A DNA stretch of 64,000 nucleotides from Streptomyces chattanoogensis (GTDB lineage Bacteria; Actinomycetota; Actinomycetes; Streptomycetales; Streptomycetaceae): positions 62,001 to 126,000 of the forward strand of contig NZ_LGKG01000174.1 in assembly GCF_001294335.1 (NCBI RefSeq), given 5' to 3'. Below, piece by piece: positions 35,906 through 46,790 of the stretch (within the stretch, counting starts at the first letter, position 1; each line of letters opens with the position of its first letter). The notes beneath the pieces are model-generated. The model saw only the letters and a list, made by a program, of their open reading frames with translations, ran no database searches and was not told where the DNA came from. Both the position numbers and the translations under genes were made by a program.

Positions 35906-36598
35906 TCAGCGGCTCGCCGCGGTGACCATCTGCAGATAGCGCGCCCAGTCCCAGTACTGGCCCGGGTCGGTGTGGTCGGTCCCGGGGATCTCGACATGGC
36001 CGATGATGTGCTCGCGGTCCTTGGGGATCCCGTAGCGGTCGCACACCGCGGCGGTCAGCTGCGCCGACTGCGCATAGAGCACATCGGTGAACCACTTCGG
36101 GTCGTCGGTCCAGCCCTCGTGCTCGATACCGATGGCGCGGGTGTTGTAGTTCCAGTTCCCGGCGTGCCAGGCGACGTCCCGTTCGTCGACGCACTGGGCG
36201 ACATAGCCGTCGTGGGACCGTACGACGTAGTGCGCGGCCGCCTTGTGGGCCGGGTCCTGGAACAGCTTGATGGTGTCGGCGTAGGTCTCCTGGGTCACAT
36301 GCACCACGACCAGGTCGATCGGGTACTGGCCGGGGCGGTCGGCGGCGGTGAAGTTGGCGGGGGCGGCCGGGACCCAGTGGAGGGGCGGATAGCCGTCGTG
36401 CCCCCTGAAGTCGCTGTTCTCTGCGAAGTCGCTGTTCTCCGCGTGGTCGTCGTTGCCCGTGGGGTCCGACGGGCCGTCGGAGAGCGGGGCCGCGTGGGCG
36501 GCGGTCGCGCCGAGCGGGCCGAGGGCGGCGGCCGCGGCGATCGCGGCCGCGCCGGTGAGCAGACTTCTGCGGGCCGGGGGACGGCGGTCGGGCTCCAT
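35906..36598 (-). CDS. Tat-exported N-acetylmuramoyl-L-alanine amidase (Amidase_2)
   Basis: Protein of 230 residues. The N-terminal RRPPARRSLLTGAAAIAAAAAL is a twin-arginine signal. The Amidase_2 domain shows VVVHVTQETYADTIKLFQDP (first Zn His), HYVVRSHDGYVAQCVDERDVAWHAGNWNYN, IGIEHEG (Zn His) and HIIGHVEIPGTDHTDPG (third Zn ligand and catalytic region). It should cleave the MurNAc-L-Ala bond outside the cell. The ATG at 36598 has AGGAG 6 bases upstream. A small in-gene duplication repeats AENSDF. Confidence 0.9.
   Translation of the reverse strand: MEPDRRPPARRSLLTGAAAIAAAAALGPLGATAAHAAPLSDGPSDPTGNDDHAENSDFAENSDFRGHDGYPPLHWVPAAPANFTAADRPGQYPIDLVVVHVTQETYADTIKLFQDPAHKAAAHYVVRSHDGYVAQCVDERDVAWHAGNWNYNTRAIGIEHEGWTDDPKWFTDVLYAQSAQLTAAVCDRYGIPKDREHIIGHVEIPGTDHTDPGQYWDWARYLQMVTAASR
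36407..36442 (-). repeat. 18-bp tandem duplication inside the amidase gene
   Basis: Two 18-base units (36407-36424 and 36425-36442), one mismatch, encode AENSDF twice in the linker between signal peptide and catalytic domain. It keeps frame and is probably neutral. Confidence 0.8.
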
Positions 36599-36856
36599 GT
36601 GAACTCCTGACAAGGACCGAGGAATGGTCGCGTACATGTCACGCACATGTGATGCATCCATAATGCGCAACAGCTCACGCCCTGCCAAGGGAATGGCCGC
36701 TGTGCCAATGGGCTTGACCAAAGGCGGAACTCCGCAGGTCAGAACTCCCCGGAAAACCTCCCGCAGCAAACCGCCCGGTACCTGAACGGACGTCACCCGG
36801 GCGGCGCCCCCGCTCAGGGCGCGCACCCGGGTGGTCTCGCAGCCGGCTCGGTCGGC

Positions 36857-38272
36857 TCAGTGACCGATCTCTACGTCCTCCAGGATGCCCAGCGCATCCG
36901 GCACCAGCACCGCCGCCGAGTAGTACGCACTGACCAGGTACTGGATGACCGCCTGGTCATTGATGCCCATGAAGCGCACCGAGAGACCCGGCTGGTACTC
37001 GTCCGGAATGCCGGTCTGGTGCAGACCGACCACGCCCTGGTTCTCCTCGCCCAGCCGCATCGCGATGATCGAGCTGGTCTGCTCCGGTGTCACCGGGATC
37101 TTGTTGCACGGCAGCAGCGGAATGCCCCGCCAGGCACGGACGTCGGTGCCGTGCAGCTCCGCCCCGGTCGGATAGATGCCGCGCGCGTTCCACTCCCGTC
37201 CGATCGCCGCGATGGTGCGCGGATGCGCCAGCAGGACCTGGGTCTTACGGCGCCGTGAGATCAGCTCGTCCAGGTCGTCCGGGGTGGGCGGACCGCTGCG
37301 GGTGTGGATGCGCTGCTTGAGGTCGGCGTTGTGCAGCAGTCCGAACTCGCGGTTGTTGATCATCTCGTGTTCCTGGCGCTCGCGGAGCGCCTCCACGGTC
37401 AGCCGCAGCTGCTGGTCCATCTGGTTCATCGGGTCGTTGTAGAGGTCCGCGACCCGCGAGTGGATCTTGAGTACGGTCTGCGCGACGCTGAGTTCGTACT
37501 CGCGCGGCGCCAGGTCGTAGTCGGCGAAGGTGCCCGGCAGGGACGGCTCGCCGACATGGCCCGCGGCCACCTCGATGGCCGCCTCACCGTGCTTGTTCTG
37601 CGCCGGCACCAGCGCGGCCCGGAAGGCCTCGACGTGCGCGCGCAGCGACTCCGACCCGCCCAGCACCTGCTCGTAGTCGCCGCGCGACAGGGTCAGCGCG
37701 GTCACCCGCGTCACCGCCCGTACGGTGTGTTCCCAGGCCGCGCCCCCGTCCAGCAGCGCCGCCGCGCCCAGATGGTCGCCGCCGGCCAGCTGCCCCTGGA
37801 CCGTCTCCCCGCCGTACTTGCCGGTGCCGAGCCGGTCCAGCTTGCCGTGGGCGATCAGGATGATCCGGTCCGCGGGCTGGTCCTGCTGGGCGAGCACATC
37901 GCCGGGCGCGAACTCGTGCTGGGCGAAGCGGCCGGCCAGCGCCTCGAGCGTCGGGGTGTCCGTGAAGCCACGCAGCGGCGCCAGCTCACGCAACTCCTCG
38001 GGAATCACCCGGACTTCGGCGCCGGTGTTGACGAACTCCACCTGCCCGTCGCCGAGCGTATGGGTGAGACGGCGGTTGACGCGGTACGTACCGCCGTTGA
38101 CCTGTGTCCAGGGCAGGACGCGCAGCAGCCAGCGGGAGGAGATCCCCTGCATCTGCGGCACGGTCTTGGTCGTGGTCGCCAGCTTGCGCGCGGCCGCGGT
38201 GTCCAGGCTGGAACGGTTCTGCTCGGTGCCGGACGCCTGCGGGCCGGAGGTCGGGTCCACGGATGTGGTCAT
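36857..38272 (-). CDS. Family 2B encapsulin shell protein, copy B (EshA-like)
   Basis: Protein of 471 residues of the EshA-like Family 2B encapsulins. An N-arm ([23 protein letters not shown]) opens the HK97-type shell fold. A cyclic-nucleotide-binding-like domain is inserted at about 98-225 ([31 protein letters not shown]). The shell fold resumes with [38 protein letters not shown] and ends with [25 protein letters not shown], the typical encapsulin C-terminus. These proteins self-assemble into icosahedral compartments with enzyme cargo. It lies 138 bp after copy A on the same strand. Annotation as a Crp/Fnr regulator would be wrong: there is no HTH. Confidence 0.88.
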   Translation of the reverse strand: MTTSVDPTSGPQASGTEQNRSSLDTAAARKLATTTKTVPQMQGISSRWLLRVLPWTQVNGGTYRVNRRLTHTLGDGQVEFVNTGAEVRVIPEELRELAPLRGFTDTPTLEALAGRFAQHEFAPGDVLAQQDQPADRIILIAHGKLDRLGTGKYGGETVQGQLAGGDHLGAAALLDGGAAWEHTVRAVTRVTALTLSRGDYEQVLGGSESLRAHVEAFRAALVPAQNKHGEAAIEVAAGHVGEPSLPGTFADYDLAPREYELSVAQTVLKIHSRVADLYNDPMNQMDQQLRLTVEALRERQEHEMINNREFGLLHNADLKQRIHTRSGPPTPDDLDELISRRRKTQVLLAHPRTIAAIGREWNARGIYPTGAELHGTDVRAWRGIPLLPCNKIPVTPEQTSSIIAMRLGEENQGVVGLHQTGIPDEYQPGLSVRFMGINDQAVIQYLVSAYYSAAVLVPDALGILEDVEIGH

Positions 38273-38366
38273 GGAGAAAGCTCACCTGTTCTGTTCGGTG
38301 CTGTCGGTACTGCTGGGTGCTGCCGAGTGGTGCCGGGTACGGGGACGGAATTCCGGTCTTCCGTTT

Positions 38367-38410
38367 TCCCGACTTCGTCCCTGACTTCTTCCCTGACTTT
38401 TTCCCTGACT

Positions 38411-38413
<3 letters not shown>
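38367..38413 (-). repeat. 12-bp tandem repeats between the two shell genes
   Basis: Four units of TCCCTGACTTNT type (11, 12, 12, 12 bases) run from 38367 to the stop codon of shell copy A. On the coding strand they read as repeated AAGTCAGGGA. They could slow ribosomes or bind a protein, or be a neutral microduplication. Confidence 0.75.
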
Positions 38414-39876
<1,463 letters not shown>

Positions 39877-39908
39877 GGAGTTCGTCTCCACGGCAGCTCA
39901 CCGGGTCG

Positions 39909-39938
39909 AAGATAGTGGCGCGGTTTTAAACAGCACAA
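39909..39938 (-). promoter_or_regulatory. candidate promoter of the shell genes
   Basis: On the minus strand, TTGTGC (39933-39938) and TATCTT (39909-39914) are 18 bases apart, giving a start near 39902 and a leader of about 80 bases. It would allow shell expression independent of xylB. Confidence 0.4.
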
Positions 39939-39965
39939 TCGCTCGAAGGGGTGGCATGGAATTCT

Positions 39966-39979
39966 CTTTCCGTGGAAAG
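39966..39979. promoter_or_regulatory. palindrome CTTTCC-GT-GGAAAG after the ROK gene
   Basis: Six-base arms with a two-base centre, 11 bases before the ROK stop codon region boundary and upstream of the shell promoter. It could be an operator or a small terminator. Confidence 0.35.
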
Positions 39980-39990
39980 GTTTAGCCAGT

Positions 39991-41256
39991 TCACCTGTGG
40001 GGAGGGTGTGCCCGGGCGTCGGCTGTGACCGGATCGTCGAGAACGGCCCGGAGCGCCCCGTGCGCCGCCCCGAGCAGCGGCCCGTCGGCCCCCAGCCGGG
40101 ACACCGCCACGAGAGGTCCGCCGGGTCGCGCGGCGGCCGGGGCGACGGCCGTCCGCAGTGCCAACTCCCCTTCCAGGGACGGCAGAATCCAGGGCGCCAG
40201 CCGGGCCAGCGCGCCGCCGAGGACCACCGTTCGGGGGTCCAGCATATTCACCGCCCCGGCGAGCGCGATCCCCAGCGCGGTCCCCGCCTCGTGGAGCGCC
40301 CCGGTAGTGGCCGCATCCCCGTCGGCGGCGCGCCGCGCGAGCAGCGCGATCCGCGCGCCGGGGCCCGGGTGTGCGGCCGCCGCCTGCTCCGGCGTGAGCC
40401 CGGCGGCGCGTAGTACGGCCTGTTCCCCCGCGTACTGCTCCAGGCAGCCCCGGCCCCCGCAGCCGCACGGACGGCCGTCCGGATACACCGGGACATGCCC
40501 CAGCTCGCCCGCGAAACCCCGTGCGCCCCGCAGGAGTTGACCGTCCACGACCACCGCGGCGCCGATCCCGCTCTCCGCCGAGACATGCACGAAGTCCGTC
40601 GGCGGGGCGAGCCCGTCCGCGCCGCCGCCCAGCCGGAGTTCGGCCAGTGCGCCGAGGTGCGCCTCGTTGTCGACGGAGAGGGGTACGGGGGCGCCGGAGG
40701 TCCCGGTCGCGCCGGTCAGCCCGGGGGTGAGATCCGCATCCCGCCAGCCGAGATTGGGGGCGTGCACGACGGTCGCCGAGCCGCGGGCCACCAGGCCGGG
40801 AACCGCCACCGTCAGCCCGGCCGGGCGCAGGCCCTCGGCGGCGATCTCCGCGGTGACCTGCATCAGCAGCGCGGACAGCCGCCGCAGTACCGGCCCGGGT
40901 GCGCTGTGCCGGTTGGCCGCGTCCGCCGCCACCCGGGCCCGGACCCGGCCGCGCAGATCCACCGCGCACACGGCCAGATGGTCGACGCCTATCTCGGCCC
41001 CGATCCCCGCCGGGCCCCGGTCGCTGACCGCCAGCCCGCTGCCCGGCCTGCCCCGCCCGCCGGTCGCCGCCCGCCCGGCCTCGACCAGCAGCCCGAGCCG
41101 CAGCAGCTCGTCCACCAGCGGCGCGACCCCGGCCCGGGTCAGCCCTGTCCGCTCCGCGATCCCGGCCCGGGACACCGTGCCCGCGGCGGCCACGGTCCGC
41201 AGCACCCGGGACAGATTGCGGCGGCGCAGGGCGTGCTGGGTGTCCTGTCCCTTCAC
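39991..41256 (-). CDS. ROK-family transcriptional regulator (XylR-like)
   Basis: Regulator of 421 residues. The N-terminal winged helix is RRNLSRVLRTVAAAGTVSRAGIAERTGLTRAGVAPLVDELLRLGLL; the ROK sugar-binding domain follows, with the zinc signature CGCGGRGCLEQYAG preceded by GFAGELGHVPVYPDG. Its position next to xylB and the divergent xylA makes xylose the likely inducer, as for XylR repressors. The start is the GTG at 41256 with AAGGGAG 5 bases upstream; a second GTG at 41271 would overlap the xylB stop. It lies between xylB and the shell genes, on the same strand. Confidence 0.87.
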   Translation of the reverse strand: MKGQDTQHALRRRNLSRVLRTVAAAGTVSRAGIAERTGLTRAGVAPLVDELLRLGLLVEAGRAATGGRGRPGSGLAVSDRGPAGIGAEIGVDHLAVCAVDLRGRVRARVAADAANRHSAPGPVLRRLSALLMQVTAEIAAEGLRPAGLTVAVPGLVARGSATVVHAPNLGWRDADLTPGLTGATGTSGAPVPLSVDNEAHLGALAELRLGGGADGLAPPTDFVHVSAESGIGAAVVVDGQLLRGARGFAGELGHVPVYPDGRPCGCGGRGCLEQYAGEQAVLRAAGLTPEQAAAAHPGPGARIALLARRAADGDAATTGALHEAGTALGIALAGAVNMLDPRTVVLGGALARLAPWILPSLEGELALRTAVAPAAARPGGPLVAVSRLGADGPLLGAAHGALRAVLDDPVTADARAHPPHR

Positions 41257-41267
41257 GCCTGCTCCCT

Positions 41268-42698
41268 TCACCCCCGCAACAGCCCTTCCCCGGCCGTCAG
41301 CGTCCCGGCCAGCCGCTCCAGCACCGCCTCGTCCCGCTCTCTGGCCTCGTACGACGCGCCGCGGGCCGTACCCCACCGCCGGGCCACCGCCGCCGGCTCC
41401 TCGCCCAGGAGGAGCCCGGCCGCCTGGGCCGCCGCCCCCAGGGCCACCAGCTCCTGGGCCTGCGGCACCAGCACCGGGCGCCCGGACAGCCGCCGTACGG
41501 TCTCCCGCCAGGCCACACCTTTCGCGCCGCCGCCGATCAGCAGCAGCGGGGCGTCCGGCGCGGCCTCCTCGTCGATCACCTGGTCCAGGGCCCGCAACAG
41601 GGCGAACACCGCGCCGTCGTACGCCGCTTGGAGCACCTGTCCTGCCGTGGTGTCGTGCCGCAGCCCGTGCAGCAGGCCCGAGGCGGCGGGCAGGTTCGGG
41701 GTCCGCTCGCCGTCCAGGAAGGGCAGCAGTACGGCGCCGCCACCGGGCTCGACGGCCTCCCGGTCCCGGCCGAGCAGGGCCGCGATCCGGTCCACGGCGA
41801 GCGTGCAGTTCAGGGTGCAGGCGAGCGGCAGCCAGTCGCCGCGCGCGTCGGCGAAGCCCGCGACGGTGCCGGTCGGGTCGGCGGGCCGGTGCGCCGAGAC
41901 CGCGTAGACCGTCCCGGAGGTGCCCAGGCTCAGCACCGGCTGCCCGGGGCGCAGGCCCAGGCCGAGCGCCGCCGCCATGTTGTCCCCGGTGCCGGCCGCC
42001 ACCAACGCGCCGTGCGGCAGCGGCAGATCGCGGGCGTGGACCGTCCCCGCCGCCTCGCCGGGCGCGGCGACCCGGGGCAGCGCGTCGGGGGACAGGCCGA
42101 CGAGGTCCAGGATCCCGGTGTCGTACGCCTCGGTGGCCGAGGCCCACCAGCCCGTCCCGGAGGCATCGCCGCGGTCGGTGACACCCTGGCCGGTCAGCCG
42201 CTGGGTGAGGTAGTCGTGCGGCAGCCGCACCGCGGCCGTGGCGGCCGCCGCGTCCGGCTCGTTCGCCCGCAGCCAGGCCCATTTGGCGACCGTGAACGAC
42301 GGCCCCGGCACGCTCCCGACCCGGTCCGCCCAGGCCTTCGCACCGCCCAATTCCCCGATCAGCCGCTCGCTTTGGGGCGCGGACCGTACGTCGTTCCACA
42401 GGATCGCCGGGCGCACCGGCTCCCCGGCCGCGTCCAGCGCCACCAGACCGTGCTGCTGGCCGGCCACCGACAGCGCGGAGACCTGCCGCGCCGCATCTCC
42501 GCACTGGCGCAGCGCCTCGCCCAGCGCCCGCCACCACTGCCCCGGGTCGCTCTCCTTGCGCTCGCCCCCGCTGACGGTGTGCGGCGCATGGCCCCGGGCC
42601 ACGACCACACCCGTCTCCGCGTCCACGACCAGCGTTTTCGTGGACTGGGTGGAGCTGTCCACGCCGGCGACGAGCGGTCCGGCTGACTGTGCGCCCAT
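41268..42698 (-). CDS. xylB: xylulokinase XylB
   Basis: FGGY kinase of 476 residues, the normal xylulokinase length. VAGVDSSTQSTKTLVVDAETG opens the fold. SVAGQQHGLVALD and ILWNDVRSAPQ carry the substrate-binding signature of xylulokinases; LSLGTSGTVYAVS and LLIGGGAKGVAWRETV are in the C-terminal domain. It makes D-xylulose 5-phosphate. The ATG at 42698 has GGGAG 8 bases upstream. An in-frame ATG at 42767 would add 23 Gly/Pro-rich residues but overlaps the promoter -10. It is followed by the ROK gene and the two shell genes, making it the best candidate cargo. Confidence 0.92.
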   Translation of the reverse strand: MGAQSAGPLVAGVDSSTQSTKTLVVDAETGVVVARGHAPHTVSGGERKESDPGQWWRALGEALRQCGDAARQVSALSVAGQQHGLVALDAAGEPVRPAILWNDVRSAPQSERLIGELGGAKAWADRVGSVPGPSFTVAKWAWLRANEPDAAAATAAVRLPHDYLTQRLTGQGVTDRGDASGTGWWASATEAYDTGILDLVGLSPDALPRVAAPGEAAGTVHARDLPLPHGALVAAGTGDNMAAALGLGLRPGQPVLSLGTSGTVYAVSAHRPADPTGTVAGFADARGDWLPLACTLNCTLAVDRIAALLGRDREAVEPGGGAVLLPFLDGERTPNLPAASGLLHGLRHDTTAGQVLQAAYDGAVFALLRALDQVIDEEAAPDAPLLLIGGGAKGVAWRETVRRLSGRPVLVPQAQELVALGAAAQAAGLLLGEEPAAVARRWGTARGASYEARERDEAVLERLAGTLTAGEGLLRG

Positions 42699-42765
42699 GG
42701 TGCGCTCTCCCTTGGCGGCTCGGTTCCAGGGGCCCGGTCCCGGGGATTCCCCGGGGTGCTTTCGC

Positions 42766-42807
42766 ATATTAGTTTGGCCGCGACGGAATTTGTAAAGACC
42801 GTTGACG
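42766..42807. promoter_or_regulatory. xylB/xylA divergent promoter with XylR-like half-site
   Basis: On the minus strand TTTACA (42791-42796) and TAATAT (42766-42771) form a xylB promoter with a 19-base spacer. The sequence TTAGTTTG at 42769-42776, which equals half of the Bacillus XylR operator as I recall it, overlaps that -10. On the plus strand TTGACG at 42802-42807 is a possible xylA -35. Confidence 0.45.
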
Positions 42808-42864
42808 AAATGGCCGAGGGAAATGACCGGGGAAACGGCCGGGAAAATCACCGAGGGAGTCGCG

Positions 42865-44028
42865 ATGAGCTATCAGCCCGTGCCCGAGGACAAATTCAGC
42901 TTCGGCCTCTGGACGGTCGGCTGGCAGGGCCGCGACCCCTTCGGGGACGCCACCCGCCGCGCACTGGACCCCGTGGAATCGGTCCACCGGCTCGCCGAGC
43001 TCGGCGCGTACGGCGTCACCTTCCACGACGACGACCTGATCCCGTACGGCTCCGGCAGCACCCGGCGCGAGGCAGTGGTGAAGCGCTTCACCGATGCCCT
43101 GGACGCCACCGGCCTGGTCGTCCCGATGGTCACCACCAACCTCTTCACCCACCCGGTCTTCAAGGACGGCGCCTTCACCGCCAACGACCGCGACATCCGC
43201 CGCTACGCCCTGCGCAAGACGCTCCGCACCCTCGACCTGGCGGCGGAGCTGGGTGCGCGCACCTATGTGGCGTGGGGCGGGCGCGAGGGTGCGGAGTCGG
43301 GCGCGGCCAAGGACGTCCGGGCCGCACTGGACCGGCTGAAGGAGGCGTTCGACCTGCTCGGCCAGTACGTCGTCGAGCAGGGCTACGACCTGCGGTTCGC
43401 CATCGAGCCCAAGCCCAACGAACCGCGCGGGGACATCCTGCTGCCCACCGTCGGCCACGCCCTGGCCTTCATCGGCCGGCTGGAGCGCCCCGAGCTCTAC
43501 GGCGTCAACCCGGAGGTCGGCCACGAGCAGATGGCCGGGCTGAACGTCCCGCACGGCATCGCCCAGGCGCTGTGGTCGGGCAAGCTCTTCCATATCGACC
43601 TCAACGGCCAGAGCGGGGTCAAGTACGACCAGGACCTGCGCTTCGGCGCCGGCGATCTGCGCTCCGCGTTCTGGCTCGTCGACCTGCTGGAGACGGCCGG
43701 CTACGACGGACCGCGGCATTTCGATTTCAAGCCGCCGCGCACCGAGGACCTGGACGGCGTCTGGGCCTCGGCCGCCGGCTGTATGCGCAACTACCTGATC
43801 CTCAAGGAGCGCGCGGCGGCCTTCCGCGCGGACCCCGTCGTACAGGCCGCACTGCGTGCCGCCCGCCTCGACCAGCTGGCCCGTCCCACCGCCGAGGACG
43901 GCCTGGCCGGGCTGCTGGCGGACCGCGCCGCCCTGGAAACCTTCGACGCCGAGGCAGCCGCCGCCCGCGGTATGGCCTTCGAGCACCTGGACCAGCTGGC
44001 CCTCGACCACCTCCTCGGCGTCGCCTGA
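42865..44028 (+). CDS. xylA: xylose isomerase XylA
   Basis: Protein of 387 residues, the length of Streptomyces class I xylose isomerases. [21 protein letters not shown] and [14 protein letters not shown] carry the active-site Trp and His. Metal ligands lie in [28 protein letters not shown] and [17 protein letters not shown], and HFDFKPPR closes the site. It converts D-xylose to D-xylulose in the cytoplasm. The ATG at 42865 has GAGGGAG 5 bases upstream. It is divergent from xylB and shares the promoter region likely bound by the ROK regulator. Confidence 0.96.
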   Translation: MSYQPVPEDKFSFGLWTVGWQGRDPFGDATRRALDPVESVHRLAELGAYGVTFHDDDLIPYGSGSTRREAVVKRFTDALDATGLVVPMVTTNLFTHPVFKDGAFTANDRDIRRYALRKTLRTLDLAAELGARTYVAWGGREGAESGAAKDVRAALDRLKEAFDLLGQYVVEQGYDLRFAIEPKPNEPRGDILLPTVGHALAFIGRLERPELYGVNPEVGHEQMAGLNVPHGIAQALWSGKLFHIDLNGQSGVKYDQDLRFGAGDLRSAFWLVDLLETAGYDGPRHFDFKPPRTEDLDGVWASAAGCMRNYLILKERAAAFRADPVVQAALRAARLDQLARPTAEDGLAGLLADRAALETFDAEAAAARGMAFEHLDQLALDHLLGVA

Positions 44029-44077
44029 GCCGGCGGCGCCGGGCGGCACCGGCGGATACGGGGCGGCACCGGCCGGC

Positions 44078-45043
44078 TCAGCCGAACAGCTCCCGGACGA
44101 ACGCCAGCTCCGCGGCCCGCTGTTCCCCGCCGCCGCCCTCGTGCGCATTGAACCGCCACACCTTCAGCGCCTTCTCTCCCGCATAGTGGTTGTACGAGGC
44201 GAAGCCGGTCGACGGCGGGACGATGTCGTCGCGCAGCGCCGTACCGAAGAGCGCCGGGGTGCTCGCCCGGACCGCGAAGTTCAGCCCGTCGAAGTGGTCG
44301 AGGGTGTGCAGGGCGGCGTCGATGTGCCGGCGCTCGCCCGCGAAGTAGCGGGTGAGTTCGCCGTACGGGCCCGTGTCCGTGAGGTCGAGCGCGCGCCGGA
44401 TGTGCGTCAGGAACGGCACATCGATCAGCGCGCCGGCCAGACCGGACACCAGCCCCGTCATCGCGAGGGCGGTGGCGCCGCCTTGACTGCCCCCGGCGAC
44501 CACGATCCGGTCCGCGTCCACCCCGCCGTGTCCGCGCGCCGTGTCCACGGCCCGTACGGCATCGGTGAACAGCCGTCGGTAGTAGTAGTCGTCGGGGTTG
44601 AGCAGCCCCTGGGTCATTTTGCCGGGTACGCCCGGGTTGGTTGCGGCGACCGGATCGGGTGTGCCGCCGGGGCGGTTGGGGCCGCTCTGCCCGCGGGCGT
44701 CCATCACCAGCGTCGCGTATCCGGCGGACGGCCACAGCGTCCAGTCGTGCGGCATCATCCGCCCGCCGCCGTAACCGAGGTACTGCACGATGCACGGCAG
44801 CGGACCGCCGGCCGCGCGCGGGATCAGGAACCAGCCCCGGATGCGGTGTCCGCCGAAGCCGGAGAACTCCACGTCGTAGCTGCGCAGCAGCGCGAGGCCG
44901 GTATCCAACTCGGTGAAGCGCGCGTCCAGATCATGGCGGCGTGCCTCCTTGAGGGTGCGCTGCCAGAAGGCGTCAAATCCGGGCGGTTCGGGCAGTGGTG
45001 GGCGGTAGTCGCAAAGCTGGTCCAGGGGCAGGTCGGTGAACAC
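44078..45043 (-). CDS. acetylxylan esterase / cephalosporin-C deacetylase (CE7)
   Basis: Alpha/beta hydrolase of 321 residues, the usual CE7 size, without a signal peptide. The N-terminal LPLDQLCDYRPPLPEPPGFDAFWQRTL is typical. RGQSGPNRPGGTPD lies near the oxyanion region, the nucleophile is the Ser in VAGGSQGGATALA, the Asp is in TALRDDIVPPS and the His in FNAHEGG. It removes acetyl groups from xylo-oligosaccharides in the cytoplasm. The GTG at 45043 has GGAGGAG 5 bases upstream. Its place next to xylA/xylB fits xylan use. Confidence 0.9.
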   Translation of the reverse strand: MFTDLPLDQLCDYRPPLPEPPGFDAFWQRTLKEARRHDLDARFTELDTGLALLRSYDVEFSGFGGHRIRGWFLIPRAAGGPLPCIVQYLGYGGGRMMPHDWTLWPSAGYATLVMDARGQSGPNRPGGTPDPVAATNPGVPGKMTQGLLNPDDYYYRRLFTDAVRAVDTARGHGGVDADRIVVAGGSQGGATALAMTGLVSGLAGALIDVPFLTHIRRALDLTDTGPYGELTRYFAGERRHIDAALHTLDHFDGLNFAVRASTPALFGTALRDDIVPPSTGFASYNHYAGEKALKVWRFNAHEGGGGEQRAAELAFVRELFG

Positions 45044-45181
45044 GGGTTCTCCTCCGGGCCGTAGGGTTGCCAGGGCGTGCCCACGTCCAAAGTGCCCATC
45101 GTCCGGATGGTTCAGCCGCGGAATGTTCCAGGTTGGTCACCGTGTCCGCCGAATCCTCTTAAAGAAGCGATCATTTCTGTC

Positions 45182-45985
45182 ATGAGCTTTCCTCCGCCTC
45201 CGCCTCCGTCGAACCAGCCGCCCAGCGACAACCCCGGCGGCTACGGGCCACCCGCCGGTGGTGGCTTCGCCCAGGGCGGTTACGGCTACCCGCAGGCCGG
45301 CAACCAGCCCCCCGGCGGCTACGGTCCTCCCGCGGGCGGCGGTTACGGGCCCGGCGGCCCGGCGGGGCCCGGCGGCTGGCAGCAGCCGGTCGGCCCGCCG
45401 CCCGGCGGTGGCGGCGGTAACGGCAAGGTCATCGCGGCGATCATCGGTGGCGGCGCCCTGGTGGTGGCCGCGGTCATCACCTTCGTCGTGCTGAACAACG
45501 GCGACGAACCCAAGCACCGCGCGCAGCCGTCCAGCTCAAGCTCCAGCGCCGGCCCGTCCGAGAGCGCCTCTCCCACGCCGTCCGACGACCCGACGCCGAC
45601 CCCGTCCGACACGGCGTCGCCGACGCCCTCCAGCGGCGACCTGCCCTTCTATCAGCTGAAGGTGGGCGACTGTTACGACCGCACGGCGCGCGGCGCCGGC
45701 TACAACCAGTCGGCCTCCTGCAACGGCCCGCACGACGCCGAGGTCGTCAGCGTCCACCGCCTGGTCTCCGGCCTCAAGACCGAAGACGACATCAAGCAGG
45801 AAGCAGCCTCGCTCTGCAAGAAGGAACTGGCGCGCAAGGCCGCCCAGCAGCCGTCCGGCACCGCCGAGGGCACCTACGTCCAGTTCCCCAACTTCCGGGG
45901 CTACGACCTGGGCATCAAGTCGGTCAGCTGCAGTCTGACGGGAAACAGCAGCATGACCAAGAAGCTCACCAAGCCGCTGTCCTGA
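45182..45985 (+). CDS. membrane protein with septum-formation-like extracellular domain
   Basis: Protein of 267 residues. The first 75 residues are Pro/Gly/Tyr-rich with repeats of GGYGPPAGGG type. One transmembrane segment (VIAAIIGGGALVVAAVITFVVL) follows, then a Ser/Pro/Thr linker and a C-terminal domain opening LPFYQLKVGDCYDRTARGAGYNQSASCNGPHDAEVV. That Cys-containing start matches the septum-formation family often fused to such tails in actinobacteria. The ATG at 45182 precedes the Pro-rich tail; the ribosome site is weak. The role at division or the surface is inferred. Confidence 0.75.
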   Translation: MSFPPPPPPSNQPPSDNPGGYGPPAGGGFAQGGYGYPQAGNQPPGGYGPPAGGGYGPGGPAGPGGWQQPVGPPPGGGGGNGKVIAAIIGGGALVVAAVITFVVLNNGDEPKHRAQPSSSSSSAGPSESASPTPSDDPTPTPSDTASPTPSSGDLPFYQLKVGDCYDRTARGAGYNQSASCNGPHDAEVVSVHRLVSGLKTEDDIKQEAASLCKKELARKAAQQPSGTAEGTYVQFPNFRGYDLGIKSVSCSLTGNSSMTKKLTKPLS

Positions 45986-46091
45986 GCCGCACGGCCGCCA
46001 CCGTGGCCTGAGCGACGAAAGGGTCGGGGCCCGTCCGTCGTGCGGAAGCCGGTGCCGTGGTGCGCCGCCCGCTGTCCGCGCGGCAGCACGG

Positions 46092-46769
46092 TCATCCCAC
46101 TGCCACCGATCCGCCCGGACGGGTCCCCGACGCGAAGCGGAGGATGTCGGGGACCGCTTCCCGCAGGCTCCCGAAGTGACGGTGCACGCCGGCCACCCTG
46201 ACCGGAGCGTTCACCCCCCACACCGTCATGCCGGCCCGCAGTCCTGCCTCGACGCCGGAGGGGGCGTCCTCGACGACCAGGCAGTCCTCGGGCCTCGCAC
46301 CGAGCTGCGCGGCAGCCAGCAGGTAGGGCACGGGCGAGGGTTTGCCCTCCTCCACCGCTGCGGCGTCCACGATGACGCGCGGGACCGGCAGACCCGTCCG
46401 GGAAAACCGCCCCCGCACCCGGTGCTCATAGTTCGAGGTCACCAGCGCCCACGACCCCGGCGGCAGGGCTTCCAGCAGCTCCGATGCACCGGCGAAGGCC
46501 GCATAGACGCCGGACCGGACGTCCTCGTCCTCGATGCCGTGGAGCGCAGCCAGGCACTCGGCGGGATCCTGGTCCGGAGCGACCTGCGCGAACGTCTCCA
46601 TCGGCCGCGTCCGCAGGGCAACCTGGTAGACGCCCTCCGCGTCCAGCCCGTACCGCCCGGCCCACGTTCTCCAGACTTGGCGTTGGTTGGCCACGGCGTC
46701 GATCAATGTACCGTCGACATCGAAGAGGACGAACTTCCTGGGGCGGGGCTGCACAGGCTCACTGGTCAC
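46092..46769 (-). CDS. HAD-superfamily sugar-phosphatase-like protein
   Basis: Protein of 225 residues of the beta-phosphoglucomutase-like HAD group. Motif I is VLFDVDGTLIDA, motif II lies in ALVTSNYEHRVRG, motif III is EEGKPSPVPYL and motif IV is CLVVEDAPSGVEAGLRAGM. The cap domain is inserted after motif I. Substrates of this group are small sugar or polyol phosphates. GTG at 46769, 21 bp after the ABC ATPase stop, so it may be the fourth gene of the amino-acid transporter operon. Confidence 0.83.
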   Translation of the reverse strand: MTSEPVQPRPRKFVLFDVDGTLIDAVANQRQVWRTWAGRYGLDAEGVYQVALRTRPMETFAQVAPDQDPAECLAALHGIEDEDVRSGVYAAFAGASELLEALPPGSWALVTSNYEHRVRGRFSRTGLPVPRVIVDAAAVEEGKPSPVPYLLAAAQLGARPEDCLVVEDAPSGVEAGLRAGMTVWGVNAPVRVAGVHRHFGSLREAVPDILRFASGTRPGGSVAVG

Positions 46770-46790
46770 GTCGCGATCGTCCCCCAGGCC

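Noticed and set aside
39991..42537. An apparent 848-codon fusion of the ROK regulator with an upstream domain
   Set aside because: The upstream part is an alternative frame of xylB and shows low-complexity Arg/Ala/Gly sequence. The ROK gene has its own GTG and ribosome site at 41256.
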